Assembly: GCA_051004015.1 (NCBI GenBank) | Contig: JBPCKT010000081.1 | Location: 1-64,000 of the forward strand | Length of the DNA: 64,000 nt | DNA from: SXOA01 sp051004015 | Lineage (GTDB): Bacteria > Planctomycetota > Planctomycetia > Pirellulales > Pirellulaceae | Direction: 5' to 3' | Part shown: piece by piece, positions 17,848 through 26,508 of the stretch | Position numbering within the stretch: the first letter of the stretch is position 1 | Layout of the letters: each line of letters begins with the position of its first letter | Notes under the pieces: model-generated | What the model saw: the letters and a program-made list of their open reading frames with translations, nothing else | What the model was told of the DNA's origin: nothing | The model's database searches: none | Program-made: the position numbers and the translations under genes

Positions 17848-17979
17848 GTTGAAAAACCCCCCTGGTAAACCAACAACCCCCCCGGCCCCGTCAGGCAATT
17901 TGTGTTGGTAAACCCCCCTGGTTTTTCCACACCCCCCCATTCCAAAATGCCAAATCCGAAATCCCAAATCTCAAATCCT
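17848..17979. repeat. Two-hairpin C-run element, copy 1, with AAATC tract
   Basis: The element has two units, each GTTGAAAAACCCCCC(T)GG followed by a partial complement such as GGTTTTTCCACAC or GGTAAACCAACAA, and a spacer GGCCCCGTCAGGCAATTTGTG. Four runs of 6-7 C are present. It is followed at 17941-17979 by AAATGCCAAATCCGAAATCC and similar units. Near-identical copies lie at 33390-33517 and 55327-55470. Confidence 0.9.
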
Positions 17980-18126
17980 CCTCTTCCTCCTTATCCCTGC
18001 GAAGCTCCTCCCTAACCGCTATTATACAAAAGCCCTCTATCTGACTAAGTGTCCAGTTCGCGCAGCCGACCCGCAAATTGCGGCGTTTCTTGGACTTCCT
18101 TCGAAATAGCAAACTTTTTTCGCCCA

Positions 18127-18197
18127 GGGGTCGGGAATCTTTGGCGTCCTACGCTATCCATTGCGAAGAAACATCGCCGCCAAAGATTCCCGTCCCC
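18127..18197. repeat. GGGGTCGGGA hairpin repeat, copy 2
   Basis: GGGGTCGGGAATCTTTGGCG at 18127-18146 pairs with the inverted copy ending at 18197 (CGCCAAAGATTCCCGTCCCC region). The loop is about 33 bases. It shares the outer GGGGnCGGGA with the copies at 16817 and 18320. Confidence 0.8.
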
Positions 18198-18319
18198 CTG
18201 ACGCCGCCAGCCGGATGTGCCGCTGGTTCGTGGTCTGGTCGTCCGAAGGGAAGAGCGTCATTGTCCCCCAAAATCGTCGCACCGAGTCGAAATCCAGGTC
18301 GCTCGCGTTGCAACGTCAG

Positions 18320-18391
18320 GGGGACGGGAGTCTTTCGCGGCTGCGTTCAATGGCAATGGCGAATTGGTTAGCGCGAAAGACTCCCGACCCC
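18320..18391. repeat. GGGGACGGGAG hairpin repeat, copy 3
   Basis: GGGGACGGGAGTCTTTCGCG at 18320-18339 pairs with CGCGAAAGACTCCCGACCCC at 18372-18391, one mismatch in 20. It ends immediately before the surviving part of a sulfatase gene. Confidence 0.85.
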
Positions 18392-18392
18392 G

Positions 18393-18887
18393 ATGCGCGT
18401 CCCCCTAACGCCTCCATCCGGCATACCGCTTGTTCCGGATCTGTTGGATGTACTTCCCACCTTCGCCAAACTTGCCGGCAGCTCCGCGCCGCAGGATCGC
18501 ATTATCGACGGCCACTATATCTGGCCGCTCCTCTCCGGGCAGAAGGATGTGCAGTATCCCAGGGACGATTTTTATTACTACTGGAACTACGGCTTGGACG
18601 GCGTCCGCTCCGGCAAATGGAAGCTCGTGTTTCCTCACCCGTTCCCCAGCCTGACCGGTCCCGCAGGCAAGGACGGCCAGCCGGGAGGTTATACGCAGGC
18701 CACGACCGAGCTGGCCCTGTTCAATCTGGAGAGCGACGTCGGCGAAACCAAAAACGTCGCCGCCGAGCATCCCGACGTCGTCGCCCGACTGCAAAAACTG
18801 GCCGAAGAAGCCCGCGTCGATCTGGGAGACGCCCATCAAAAGCGGCCGGGAAAGAACCGTCGTCCGGCAGGCAAGGTGGAGCCGTAG
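18393..18887 (+). pseudogene. Sulfatase C-terminal remnant
   Basis: The frame encodes 164 residues matching only the end of an arylsulfatase: DLLDVLPTFAKLAG, then IIDGHYIWPLLSGQ, RSGKWKLVFPHPF and LFNLESDVGETKNVAAEHPD. The N-terminal half with the CxPSR formylglycine site and the metal ligands is absent. Sequence up to about 18391 is a hairpin repeat, so the gene appears truncated at that element. The ATG at 18393 lies in the repeat. A working product is not expected. Confidence 0.8.
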
Positions 18888-19129
18888 CCGGCTTTAACTT
18901 TTTCTCTGCGATTCCGTGCGTCCCATGCAGGCAGGGCTTGCGGTCTGGACAGCAACTCTTCGCGGGATTCTCGGTTGCCGTCTTTGCCGGAAGCTGTAGC
19001 ACCGACGGCAAAACCGCCGATGGGTATTGGTACGCGGGACCAGGGCCAGACCGCGCGAGGACGCCCCGCCGCTAGCACCAGGATGAGCTTGTCCGCCCGC
19101 AGGATGCGGCACCCGCTACAGGACGATCC

Positions 19130-20701
19130 ATGTACGAGAGTCATTTTCAGTTTCAGACCCGCCCGTTCGTGGCCGCTCCGCGGGTGGAAAACTATGTCCC
19201 CGCTGCTGCGATGGAACATTGCCGCCAAACCCTCATCCGCTGCGTGGAACGGGCCGAAGGGCCGGGCCTGGTGGTCGGCGGAGCGGGAAGTGGAAAGTCG
19301 CTCCTCTGCCAGCTCCTGGCGGACCACTTCCGTCGGCAGCAATTCCAGGTGGCCTTGCTGGCCAGCGCCCGCCTCGGCACCCGGCGGGCGCTCTTGCAGA
19401 ACATCCTGTTCGAGCTGCACCTGCCGTATCGCGGAATGGAAGAAGGGGAGCTCCGCCTCTCGCTGATTGACCACCTGGAGCCCCGCGGCATGGGCCTGGC
19501 TGGACTGCTGCTGCTGGTGGACGAAGCTCATGCGCTGCCGCTGCGTCTGCTCGAGGAGATCCGCCTGATCAGCAATTTCATCCGCGACGGCCAGCCCCGC
19601 GTGCGGCTCATCCTGGCGGGCAGCGCGCAGCTTGAAGAGCGGCTGGCCAGCCCCAGGCTGGAATCGCTGCAGCAGCGGATTGCGGCCCGCTGCTATTTGC
19701 AATCGCTGAGCCGCGAAGAAACCGCCGACTTCATCCGCCAGCAGATTCAGCGGGCCGGCGGCGGCGACAGCCTGTTCACGGCCGAAGCCCTCAAAGCCAT
19801 CTATTCCGCCACCGACGGAGTGCCGCGATTGGTCAGCCAGGTCTGCGACCATGCCCTGGTGTTGTCGGCCGTGGGGGGGCATTTGCAAATCAGCGCGGAG
19901 GCGATTGAAGAAGCCTGGGCCGACTTGCAGCAGCTCCCCGCGCCGTGGCACCAGACTTCGGCGCGAGAGAGTGCCCCTGTTTCCACGGTGATTGAGTTCG
20001 GCCAATTGCAGGATGACGAAGCGGCCGTGTATTCAACCGCGGCGGATGCAATCCAGCCCCAGGAAACTCCGGCCGAGCTGCGAGCCGGCGAGAATCTGGA
20101 CCGCATGGAGCGCGGCCTGAATGCCCTCGATTCGGCCGAGGGGATTGAGCTGGGGACTTTTGGTGCCGCTTACGAGGACGCGCGGGAGTTTGAGCCGGTC
20201 GGAGATGCCAGGACGCAGGTGGAGCTGACCTTCCACACTCCCGCCAATCCCTTTGGCGATGGGTTCGATGAGGAGGAGATCGTTATCGACCGTTATGCGA
20301 ACATGGCCGCGAATTATGTCTCCGACCTGATCGATCAGCAGGACGGCACCGGCGAGATCGCGGCTGAGATTTTGGAGCTCGCCAAGCGCACCGCGGAGTC
20401 GGCGCGGCCCGCTGCCGTTAAGCCTCCACCAGCCGCCATCGAGATGGAGTTGCCGGAAACGGAGGTGGAGGTCGAGTTCGATGAAGCCGCCGCACTCGAC
20501 GCCGACGTGCCGGCAGAAGACTTCGGCAAGCCGCTCCGCGTGCACGTGGCAAGCGAGACGTTTCATCCCGCGAGCGACCCGGTTCTGCCGGAAGAGAAGA
20601 GCGTCACCCGCCGCGACGAGCCGCGGCGCGAGCAGGGCGGGGCCGCGCGGCCCAAGCGCCGCGAGTACCGCACGTTGTTCAGCACCCTTCGCAACCGCTA
20701 A
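19130..20701 (+). CDS. ExeA-like AAA ATPase
   Basis: A 523-residue protein. The first about 270 residues form an ExeA/GspA-type AAA domain: MYESHFQFQTRPFV start, Walker A GGAGSGKS at 50-57, Walker B LLLLVDEAH at 126-134, and a sensor-like LILAGSAQLEERLAS. The remaining 250 residues are acidic and low in structure. ExeA proteins drive assembly of secretion or envelope complexes, and similar ATPases accompany polysaccharide export genes. The next gene is 14 bp downstream and encodes a CpsD/ParA-like protein, so the two probably form an operon for export or chain-length control. Confidence 0.85.
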   Translation: MYESHFQFQTRPFVAAPRVENYVPAAAMEHCRQTLIRCVERAEGPGLVVGGAGSGKSLLCQLLADHFRRQQFQVALLASARLGTRRALLQNILFELHLPYRGMEEGELRLSLIDHLEPRGMGLAGLLLLVDEAHALPLRLLEEIRLISNFIRDGQPRVRLILAGSAQLEERLASPRLESLQQRIAARCYLQSLSREETADFIRQQIQRAGGGDSLFTAEALKAIYSATDGVPRLVSQVCDHALVLSAVGGHLQISAEAIEEAWADLQQLPAPWHQTSARESAPVSTVIEFGQLQDDEAAVYSTAADAIQPQETPAELRAGENLDRMERGLNALDSAEGIELGTFGAAYEDAREFEPVGDARTQVELTFHTPANPFGDGFDEEEIVIDRYANMAANYVSDLIDQQDGTGEIAAEILELAKRTAESARPAAVKPPPAAIEMELPETEVEVEFDEAAALDADVPAEDFGKPLRVHVASETFHPASDPVLPEEKSVTRRDEPRREQGGAARPKRREYRTLFSTLRNR

Positions 20702-20715
20702 CTCCCGGGAGCCGG

Positions 20716-21858
20716 ATGAGTCACCTGCTGAAGGCACTCCGAAGCTTGGAAACGCGGGGGGCCGCTTTCGCGCCGCCGCCGGACGGGCTCGAGGTGCAGG
20801 ATGCGGTGAGCAAAACGGCCGTGCTGGCGGTCGAGGAAGCCATCGAGCTGATGGCTGACGGGGGTCCTGCCGCTGGGCCAACCCAGGAGCCGCCGGCCCG
20901 AATTAAGCCGCGACCGGCTCCGCGCGTGAAGCCGCGGCGGACGACGCAGTCTCCCGTGGACCTCTTTGCCGGCCGGCCGCTGATCGAGAGACTGGGACAG
21001 GCGGCCCGGCCGTCCGTGGCGAAAAAGCTGGATGACGCCGTTGCCGAAAGTGCCGCGTCCGCCGCTCAGTCGCAGCAGTACACGCTGGCCCCCGCGGTCG
21101 TCGTCAACCAGGCAGCTTTGGATGCGGGAGCGGCGCTGGCCCGCGAGATGGCGGTGCCCGCGGCACTTCCAGAGCCCGCTCAGGCCTCCGCGCCCGCGGT
21201 TGCTCCACTGCCAGTCTCTCCCCTCCGCACGCCCACACTCTTTGAGCAACGCATCCGCGAGGCGCTGCTGCATCCGGCCCGTAGCCGGCCGTTTGCCGAG
21301 CTCGTGCAGCGCCTGCGGCAGGACTTTCGCGGCAGCCAGGAACGCTCGCTCCTGTTCACCGGCATCGGCCGCGCCAGCCGCGGCGACGAGATGTTGGCGC
21401 ACGTTGCCGCTCTGTTCGCGGAGCAGGGCGAGAGAGTCCTGCTGGTCGATGCCGACTTTGAACGGAGCGGACTCTCCTCCGGTTTCGGGGCAGGAACGCT
21501 GGGAGGCTTGCAGAACGCCATTGTCGCGCCCCGAACGTGGCAGGACCACCTGCTCACTACGTCGTTCCCCAACCTGTCCTTCCTCCCCAATGGCCGTGGG
21601 AGTCTCAACGTCGCTACCGTCGCGGATACGCTGACCAGCCTCATCCCGAAGCTCGAAGCCGAATTCCCGCTGGTCCTCATCGACGGCGGCCAGTCGAGCG
21701 GCTCCCTCCTCACGCCGCTGGCCCGCGCTTGCGATGCCACTTACTTCGTCATTCGCTTGGGCGCGACCGACGCGAAGGAAGCCCAGGGAGCGCTGAAGAG
21801 TTTCCGGGCGGCGGGAGCGAGGGTGATGGGATGCGTAGCGGTGATGGCGAATGACTAA
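20716..21858 (+). CDS. CpsD/ParA-like protein with a degenerate P-loop
   Basis: A 380-residue protein. Residues 1-170 are Ala/Pro-rich and probably disordered. Residues 175-380 look like the P-loop domain of BY-kinases (CpsD, Wzc C-terminus): LVQRLRQDF, then FTGIGRASRGDEM at 214-226 where the Walker A Gly-Lys-Ser/Thr should be, then a well-kept Walker A' VLLVDADFE at 241-249 and a Walker B-like PLVLIDGG. The lysine of the P-loop is missing, so ATP binding is doubtful. No C-terminal Tyr cluster is seen. Probably a partner or regulator of polysaccharide export with the ExeA-like gene. Confidence 0.75.
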   Translation: MSHLLKALRSLETRGAAFAPPPDGLEVQDAVSKTAVLAVEEAIELMADGGPAAGPTQEPPARIKPRPAPRVKPRRTTQSPVDLFAGRPLIERLGQAARPSVAKKLDDAVAESAASAAQSQQYTLAPAVVVNQAALDAGAALAREMAVPAALPEPAQASAPAVAPLPVSPLRTPTLFEQRIREALLHPARSRPFAELVQRLRQDFRGSQERSLLFTGIGRASRGDEMLAHVAALFAEQGERVLLVDADFERSGLSSGFGAGTLGGLQNAIVAPRTWQDHLLTTSFPNLSFLPNGRGSLNVATVADTLTSLIPKLEAEFPLVLIDGGQSSGSLLTPLARACDATYFVIRLGATDAKEAQGALKSFRAAGARVMGCVAVMAND

Positions 21859-21933
21859 TGGCGAATGACTAAGCACTAATGTCTAATGACTAATGTTTAA
21901 GGGCTTTGACATTAGGCATTAGGATTTGGTCAT
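21847..21933. repeat. ACTAATG tandem tract with inverted end
   Basis: From the end of the CpsD-like gene, units of (G)AATGACTAAT and CTAATG follow one another (GCGAATGACTAATGGCGAAT at the start), then the reverse type ATTAGGCATTAGG at 21911-21923. The two parts can pair. The tract reaches the first codon of the next gene. Confidence 0.7.
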
Positions 21934-22875
21934 TTGGGGATTTCTCTCGTCACCGGCGGCGCCGGCTTTGTCGGCTCTCATTTGGTTCAAGCACTGCTCG
22001 CTCGCGGCGACCGCGTGCGGGTGCTGGATAATGTTTCCACCGGACGGAAAGAGAATCTGGCGGACATCTGGGACCGGATTGAATTCGCACAAGGCGACAT
22101 CACCGATGCCGCCGCCGTGCAAAAGGCGGTCGCCGGGGCCGACTTCATCTTTCACCAGGCGGCTCTCGCCAGTGTTCCCCGGAGCATCGACGCGCCACTG
22201 GAAACACATGCCGCCTGCACTACCGGAACGCTGCTCCTGCTCGATGCCGCCCGCCAGGCCAGCGTGAAACGGTTCATCTATGCCGCCAGCAGCAGCGCCT
22301 ACGGCAATCAGCCCACACCAGTGAAACGAGAGAGCGACCTTCCCTCGCCGCTCTCTCCCTATGCTGCCGCCAAGCTGGCCGCGGAGCACTACTGCCACGC
22401 CTTTTATCACAGCTACGGCCTGGAGACAGTCAGCCTGCGATACTTCAACGTCTTCGGCCCGCGGCAAGATCCCAGCGGGCCGTATGCCGCCGTCATTCCC
22501 CTGTTCATTCAGTCGCTGCTGGCGGGCAAGTCCCCCACGATTTACGGCGACGGCCGCCAGACCCGGGACTTCACCTACGTAGGCAACGTCGTTCAGGCCA
22601 ATCTCCTGGCCTCCACCGCACCGGCCGCAAAACTAGCCGCCTCCCCCAGCCGCGTCTTCAACATCGGCAGCGGCCGCGCCATCAGCCTGCTGGACCTGCT
22701 CGCTGAGCTCAACGCCCTCTGCGGGACGAACATCGCTCCCATCTTCCAACCTCCCCGCGCCGGCGACGTACGGGATAGCCTCGCCGACATCTCTCTAGCC
22801 CAGCAGCAACTCGGCTATCAGTCCGCCATCAGTTTGCGCGAGGGGCTGGAGAAGACCGTGGAGGCAATGAAGTAA
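21934..22875 (+). CDS. NAD-dependent sugar-nucleotide epimerase, UDP-glucose 4-epimerase-like
   Basis: A 313-residue extended SDR. GGAGFVGSH lies near residues 8-16, the catalytic SPYAAAK is present, and RYFNVFGPRQDPSGPYAAVI is typical of GalE/WbpP-type epimerases. The only usable start is TTG at 21934, because a stop lies at 21913-21915 and no ATG or GTG follows before the Rossmann motif. There is no obvious ribosome binding site. The ACTAATG repeat ends at the start codon, so the original start may have been replaced. It follows the ExeA/CpsD pair and probably supplies a sugar for the same polysaccharide. Confidence 0.88.
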   Translation: MGISLVTGGAGFVGSHLVQALLARGDRVRVLDNVSTGRKENLADIWDRIEFAQGDITDAAAVQKAVAGADFIFHQAALASVPRSIDAPLETHAACTTGTLLLLDAARQASVKRFIYAASSSAYGNQPTPVKRESDLPSPLSPYAAAKLAAEHYCHAFYHSYGLETVSLRYFNVFGPRQDPSGPYAAVIPLFIQSLLAGKSPTIYGDGRQTRDFTYVGNVVQANLLASTAPAAKLAASPSRVFNIGSGRAISLLDLLAELNALCGTNIAPIFQPPRAGDVRDSLADISLAQQQLGYQSAISLREGLEKTVEAMK

Positions 22876-23067
22876 CGTCCGCGGATGGACAGAACTCATG
22901 ATGGATGGACAATGAGACTCCACCTCGGAGTCCGCTCGATTTGCCAAGACCCAGAATGGGGAATGGCCGCGAAGTGCACAAAGAGTACAAAGTAGCATAC
23001 AGACCCGTTTCTACTTTGTGATTTCGTGATTTTTCGCGATTATCATTGCCATTCCCGCCGTGGACTC

Positions 23068-23493
23068 ATGTTGACGATTACCCCCACCCTGACCATCCCC
23101 GACGATGACCTCCGCTTCAGGTTCTCGCGGAGCAGCGGACCAGGGGGACAGAATGTCAACAAGGTGAGCAGCAAGGCGACGCTGCATTTCTCCGTCCGTA
23201 ATTCCCCGAGCCTGCCGCCAGGTGTGCGAGCGCGTTTCGTCGAGAAGTTCGGCTCGCGACTGACAAATGACGGGGACGTGGTCATTACCAGCCAGGAATC
23301 TCGCGATCAGCCAAAGAACATCGAATCCTGTTTGGAGAAGCTGCGGCTGATGATACTGGAGGTGCTGCATCCGCCCAAGAAGCGGCGGGCGACCAAGCCG
23401 AGCAAAGGCTCGAAAATCCGGCGAGTGGAGGCCAAAAAGCGGCGGTCGCAGGTGAAGGAAGGGCGGAAGAGGGGATTTCGGGACGACGGATGA
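23068..23493 (+). CDS. arfB: Peptidyl-tRNA hydrolase ArfB (ribosome rescue)
   Basis: A 141-residue protein from the ATG at 23068. The GGQ loop SGPGGQNVNKVS (Gly26-Gly27-Gln28) marks a release-factor-like hydrolase. The basic tail (PKKRRATKPSKGSKIRRVEA, then KKRRSQVKEGRKRG) is the part that ArfB/YaeJ inserts in the empty mRNA channel of a stalled ribosome. It frees nascent chains from non-stop complexes. An in-frame start 14 codons upstream is less likely because conservation begins at the chosen ATG. Confidence 0.92.
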   Translation: MLTITPTLTIPDDDLRFRFSRSSGPGGQNVNKVSSKATLHFSVRNSPSLPPGVRARFVEKFGSRLTNDGDVVITSQESRDQPKNIESCLEKLRLMILEVLHPPKKRRATKPSKGSKIRRVEAKKRRSQVKEGRKRGFRDDG

Positions 23494-23499
23494 CCTGGT

Positions 23500-23554
23500 G
23501 GTAGGCTTCCAGCCTGCCCTAAAGAGCTCTGGGCAGACTGGAAGCCTATCCCAC
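23500..23554. terminator. GGTAGGCTTCCAGCCTGCCC inverted pair after arfB
   Basis: GGTAGGCTTCCAGCCTGCCC at 23500-23519 is followed by the inverted copy GGGCAGACTGGAAGCCTATC at 23531-23550. Together they form a long stem with one or two mismatches, just after the arfB stop codon. It belongs to the repeat family seen at 5410 and 39740, and probably also serves to end the arfB transcript. Confidence 0.65.
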
Positions 23555-23569
23555 TTGGAATTTTGCCAA

Positions 23570-23599
23570 TTGAAAGCGGATGCCTTGTGGCGGTATGAT
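23570..23599 (+). promoter_or_regulatory. Sigma-70-like promoter for the NHL gene
   Basis: TTGAAA at 23570-23575 and TATGAT at 23594-23599 are separated by 18 bases. The chosen start of the NHL protein gene (23640) is 41 bases after the -10 box, which argues against the in-frame ATG at 23580 that would fall inside the promoter. Confidence 0.45.
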
Positions 23600-23639
23600 G
23601 AGGACATCCCACCGGCTCACCTCCCCGCCTGTTTTGCAC

Positions 23640-24764
23640 ATGTCCTCTCCCAAATCCTCTCGCCGTTCGTCCTCGCGCAGCCCGCTGGCAAAGATACAGC
23701 GCAGCCCGCTGCAAAAAATACAGCGCCGCACCTTCCTTCAGGCCACCAGCGCCGCTGCTATCGCCGCCGCGGTCGGCCCCACGATTCTGGGGGCTCAAGA
23801 TAAAGCGGGGGCGAAGCCGCCGGTCCTCGGTGTGCCGGGGTTTCTCTACACGCCCACGCACGGTTGGGGGGAACTGCCCGCGCATCTCCAATGGGGAGAA
23901 ACACATGGCGTGGCAATCGACGAGGCGGGCCTCGTTTACATCAAGCATCGCAACCGGGCCGATCAGCCGATGGACGCGATTGCCGTCTTCGACCCCGCCG
24001 GAAAATTCGTCCGCTCGTTCGGCAAGGAGTATCACGGCGGCGGCCACGGCATCGATATCCGCAAAGATGGGAACGAAGAATTCCTCTATCTCTGCGACGT
24101 GCTGCACGGCGTCGTGGTCAAAGCAAACCTGAAGGGGGAGCACGTCTGGGAGAAAAAGGGCCCGCCGCCAGAGCCGGCCGTCTACAAGGAAGGCATGAAG
24201 TACTCGCCGACGAATGTCGCTTTTGGCGCGGACGGCGGCTTCTACATTGGCGACGGCTACGGCTCGCACTTCATTCACCAGTACGACAAGGACGCCAAGT
24301 GGGTCCGCACTTGGGGTGGGGAAGGGACCGAGCCAGGCAAGATGAAAACGCCCCATGGCCTGTGGCTGGATAACCGACCGGGACGAGAAGCCAGTCTCAT
24401 TGTCGCCGACCGGGCCAACGCCCGGCTGCAATACTTCTCCCTCGACGGCAAGCACCTCAGCGTCAACACCGAAGTCAGCTTTCCCGCCCACTTCGACATT
24501 CGCGGCGACGTGCTGCTCTGTCCCGACCTGCACGCCCGCGTCACGCTGTTCGACAAGGACAACAAAGTCATCACCCATCTGGGCTATGACCCCGAGTGGA
24601 CGAAGAAAGCTTTGGCCGAATTCAAAATGCGCGAGCAGCCCGAGACCTGGGAAAACGGCCGCTTCGTCCACCCCCACGACGCCTGCTTTGACAAAGACGG
24701 GAACATCTTCGTCGTGGAATGGGTAAAGACCGGCCGGGTGACGTTACTAAAGAAGGTCGTCTAG
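23640..24764 (+). CDS. Tat-exported NHL-repeat beta-propeller protein
   Basis: A 374-residue protein from the ATG at 23640. IQRRTFLQATSAAAIAAAVG is a twin-arginine signal. Six-bladed NHL-type repeats follow, such as THGVAIDEAGLVYI, FDPAGKFVRSFGKEYHGGGH, HGLWLDN and HDACFDKDGNIFVVEW. Such propellers bind ligands or act as lyases in the periplasm; no catalytic residue set is obvious. A DUF1501 gene follows 250 bp downstream. Confidence 0.85.
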   Translation: MSSPKSSRRSSSRSPLAKIQRSPLQKIQRRTFLQATSAAAIAAAVGPTILGAQDKAGAKPPVLGVPGFLYTPTHGWGELPAHLQWGETHGVAIDEAGLVYIKHRNRADQPMDAIAVFDPAGKFVRSFGKEYHGGGHGIDIRKDGNEEFLYLCDVLHGVVVKANLKGEHVWEKKGPPPEPAVYKEGMKYSPTNVAFGADGGFYIGDGYGSHFIHQYDKDAKWVRTWGGEGTEPGKMKTPHGLWLDNRPGREASLIVADRANARLQYFSLDGKHLSVNTEVSFPAHFDIRGDVLLCPDLHARVTLFDKDNKVITHLGYDPEWTKKALAEFKMREQPETWENGRFVHPHDACFDKDGNIFVVEWVKTGRVTLLKKVV

Positions 24765-25016
24765 TCCGGTGTGCTTTCTATCGCGGCGTTGCTCTTGGCC
24801 AACTCCGCCTCCCTTCGCTCATTCACCTCTCTGGTTATTCGGGCCATCACCGACTATTGCCAAACAAGATTGCCTCCGACCTTGCCGAAAGATTAAGATG
24901 AATGGGCGTTGATCGTTCCAAACGCAGTTGGGAGCGATACGACGATGCGATCCCCCGCCTGACAATTCCCGCCCTCCCCAATCCCGCCTGCGTTCACCTT
25001 TCAAGAAGGTCCTCCC

Positions 25017-26342
25017 ATGCTCAACCTCCTCACCGGCCTCTCCCGCGATTGCGAAGGGCTCTCTCGCCGCAGCTTTTTGCAGATTGGCACGCTGGCGGGG
25101 ATTGGCGCGACTTTGCCGATGCTGCTGGCGGCGAAGAAGAATGCAATGGCCGCGGGTGGAGCTGCGAAGGATGTGAACTGCATCCTGATTTGGACGCAGG
25201 GGGGAACGAGCCATCACGACACGTTCGATCCTAAGCCCAACGCCCCGGTCAGCGTGAAGGGGGAATTCAGCGTCATCGATACCGCCATACCTGGTGTCAA
25301 ATTCACCGAAATCTGCCCGACCTTCGCCAAGGAAATCAAACGCTATGGCCTGCTGCGGGGCTGGAATCCGCAGAACGGCAGCCACGGGACGGCGGACCAG
25401 TGGGTGATGTCGGGGCGGAACTTCAACCCGGCTGTGCCGTATCCGACGTACGGCTCGGTCGTCAGCCACTACAAGGGCTTCAAGTCGGCAATGCCCCCAT
25501 TCATTCAACTGGGCAATTCGATTGACCGACGGTTCGGCGGCGGCAGCTCGGGCATCCTCGGTCTGGCTCACAACCCGTTTGAAATCGTCAGTGATCCCAA
25601 TGCCGACAAATTCACCGTGCGAGACATCACGCCCCCCAGCGGCATCACCTCGGAGCGAGTCGACCGCCGCAAGCAGATGCTCGCCGTCATCGACGACCTG
25701 CAGCGAAAAGCCGACACTCAGCCGGCCGCCTTCGCCGCCCTGGACGAGAACTACAAGACGGCACTCAACATGATTACCGCTCCGGAGACCAAAGGAGCCT
25801 TTGAAATTGAGAAAGAAGACCCGAAGCTGCGCGAAGGGTACGGCCGCAACAAATTCGGCCAAAGCTGCCTCCTCGCTCGCCGCCTGATCGAAGCCGGCGT
25901 CCGCTTTGTCACCGTCACAGACGGCGGCTGGGACACGCACGCGGACAACTTCAAGTCGCTCAAGACATCCCGCATTCCGCCGGTCGATAAAGCCCTGCCG
26001 CAACTCCTCATCGACCTGGAGCAGCGGGGCTTGCTCGCGAGCACTCTCGTCTGCTGGTTCACCGACTTCGGCCGGACTCCAAAAATCAATTCCGCCAGCG
26101 GGCGCGACCACTGGGCATCGACCGGTTTCGCCATCATGGCGGGCGCCGGAGTTCCCGGCGGACACGTCCTAGGCGCGACCGATGACGAAGGAGGCTTCGT
26201 CACCAAGGACGAATATAATTCGAGCAATCTCGCCGCCACGGTCTACGCCAAACTTGCCATTCCCATCGACCTCATCGCCAAGGCCCAGGACGGCCGGCCC
26301 ATTCAGCTCATCGAAGGGGAGCCGATCAAGGAGTGGATGTAG
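25017..26342 (+). CDS. Tat-exported DUF1501 protein (paralogue 1)
   Basis: A 441-residue protein with a Tat signal (LSRRSFLQIGTLAGIGATLP). The alkaline-phosphatase-like DUF1501 fold is seen from ILIWTQGGTSHHDTFDPKPN, through GGWDTHADNFKSLK, to VCWFTDFGRTPKINSASGRD and HW. These motifs hold likely metal ligands (Asp, His). DUF1501 proteins are abundant in planctomycetes, usually beside DUF1549/1553 cytochrome-like proteins; their reaction is not established. The ATG at 25017 follows a weak AAGAAGG. Confidence 0.9.
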   Translation: MLNLLTGLSRDCEGLSRRSFLQIGTLAGIGATLPMLLAAKKNAMAAGGAAKDVNCILIWTQGGTSHHDTFDPKPNAPVSVKGEFSVIDTAIPGVKFTEICPTFAKEIKRYGLLRGWNPQNGSHGTADQWVMSGRNFNPAVPYPTYGSVVSHYKGFKSAMPPFIQLGNSIDRRFGGGSSGILGLAHNPFEIVSDPNADKFTVRDITPPSGITSERVDRRKQMLAVIDDLQRKADTQPAAFAALDENYKTALNMITAPETKGAFEIEKEDPKLREGYGRNKFGQSCLLARRLIEAGVRFVTVTDGGWDTHADNFKSLKTSRIPPVDKALPQLLIDLEQRGLLASTLVCWFTDFGRTPKINSASGRDHWASTGFAIMAGAGVPGGHVLGATDDEGGFVTKDEYNSSNLAATVYAKLAIPIDLIAKAQDGRPIQLIEGEPIKEWM

Positions 26343-26413
26343 CCCCTACAATCCATTCTCTCGCCGCAACCTGCATCGATAACCGCCCTGTACAGCCCTT
26401 CGCTGCTGCGGAC

Positions 26414-26435
26414 CTTGTTTCAGGATTGAAACAAG
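26414..26435. terminator. Perfect CTTGTTTCA hairpin between genes
   Basis: CTTGTTTCA and TGAAACAAG form a 9-bp stem with a 4-base loop, 70 bases after the DUF1501 stop and 73 before the GT2 start. It may be a weak terminator or an operator dyad. The GC content of the stem is low for a terminator in this genome. Confidence 0.35.
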
Positions 26436-26508
26436 ACGTTCAGCAATTAGTCTCAATTTTGCGAGGCGAATTCTCGTCTCCCAGAGACTCCTCTTGCGGC
26501 CGCTTCCG

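Larger units (their letters stand above)
17716..18392. other. Repeat-rich non-coding region upstream of a sulfatase remnant
   Basis: No gene is evident in nearly 700 bases. The stretch holds four repeat types in a row: a CTAACCCGAAGCGTCAGCGAG tract at 17771-17794, the two-hairpin C-run element at 17848-17939, an AAATCnnAAATC tract at 17941-17979, and two GGGGTCGGGAG hairpins. CGTCCCCCTGACGCC at 18191 recurs at 18398 as CGTCCCCCTAACGCC with similar following bases, suggesting an internal duplication. Confidence 0.6.
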
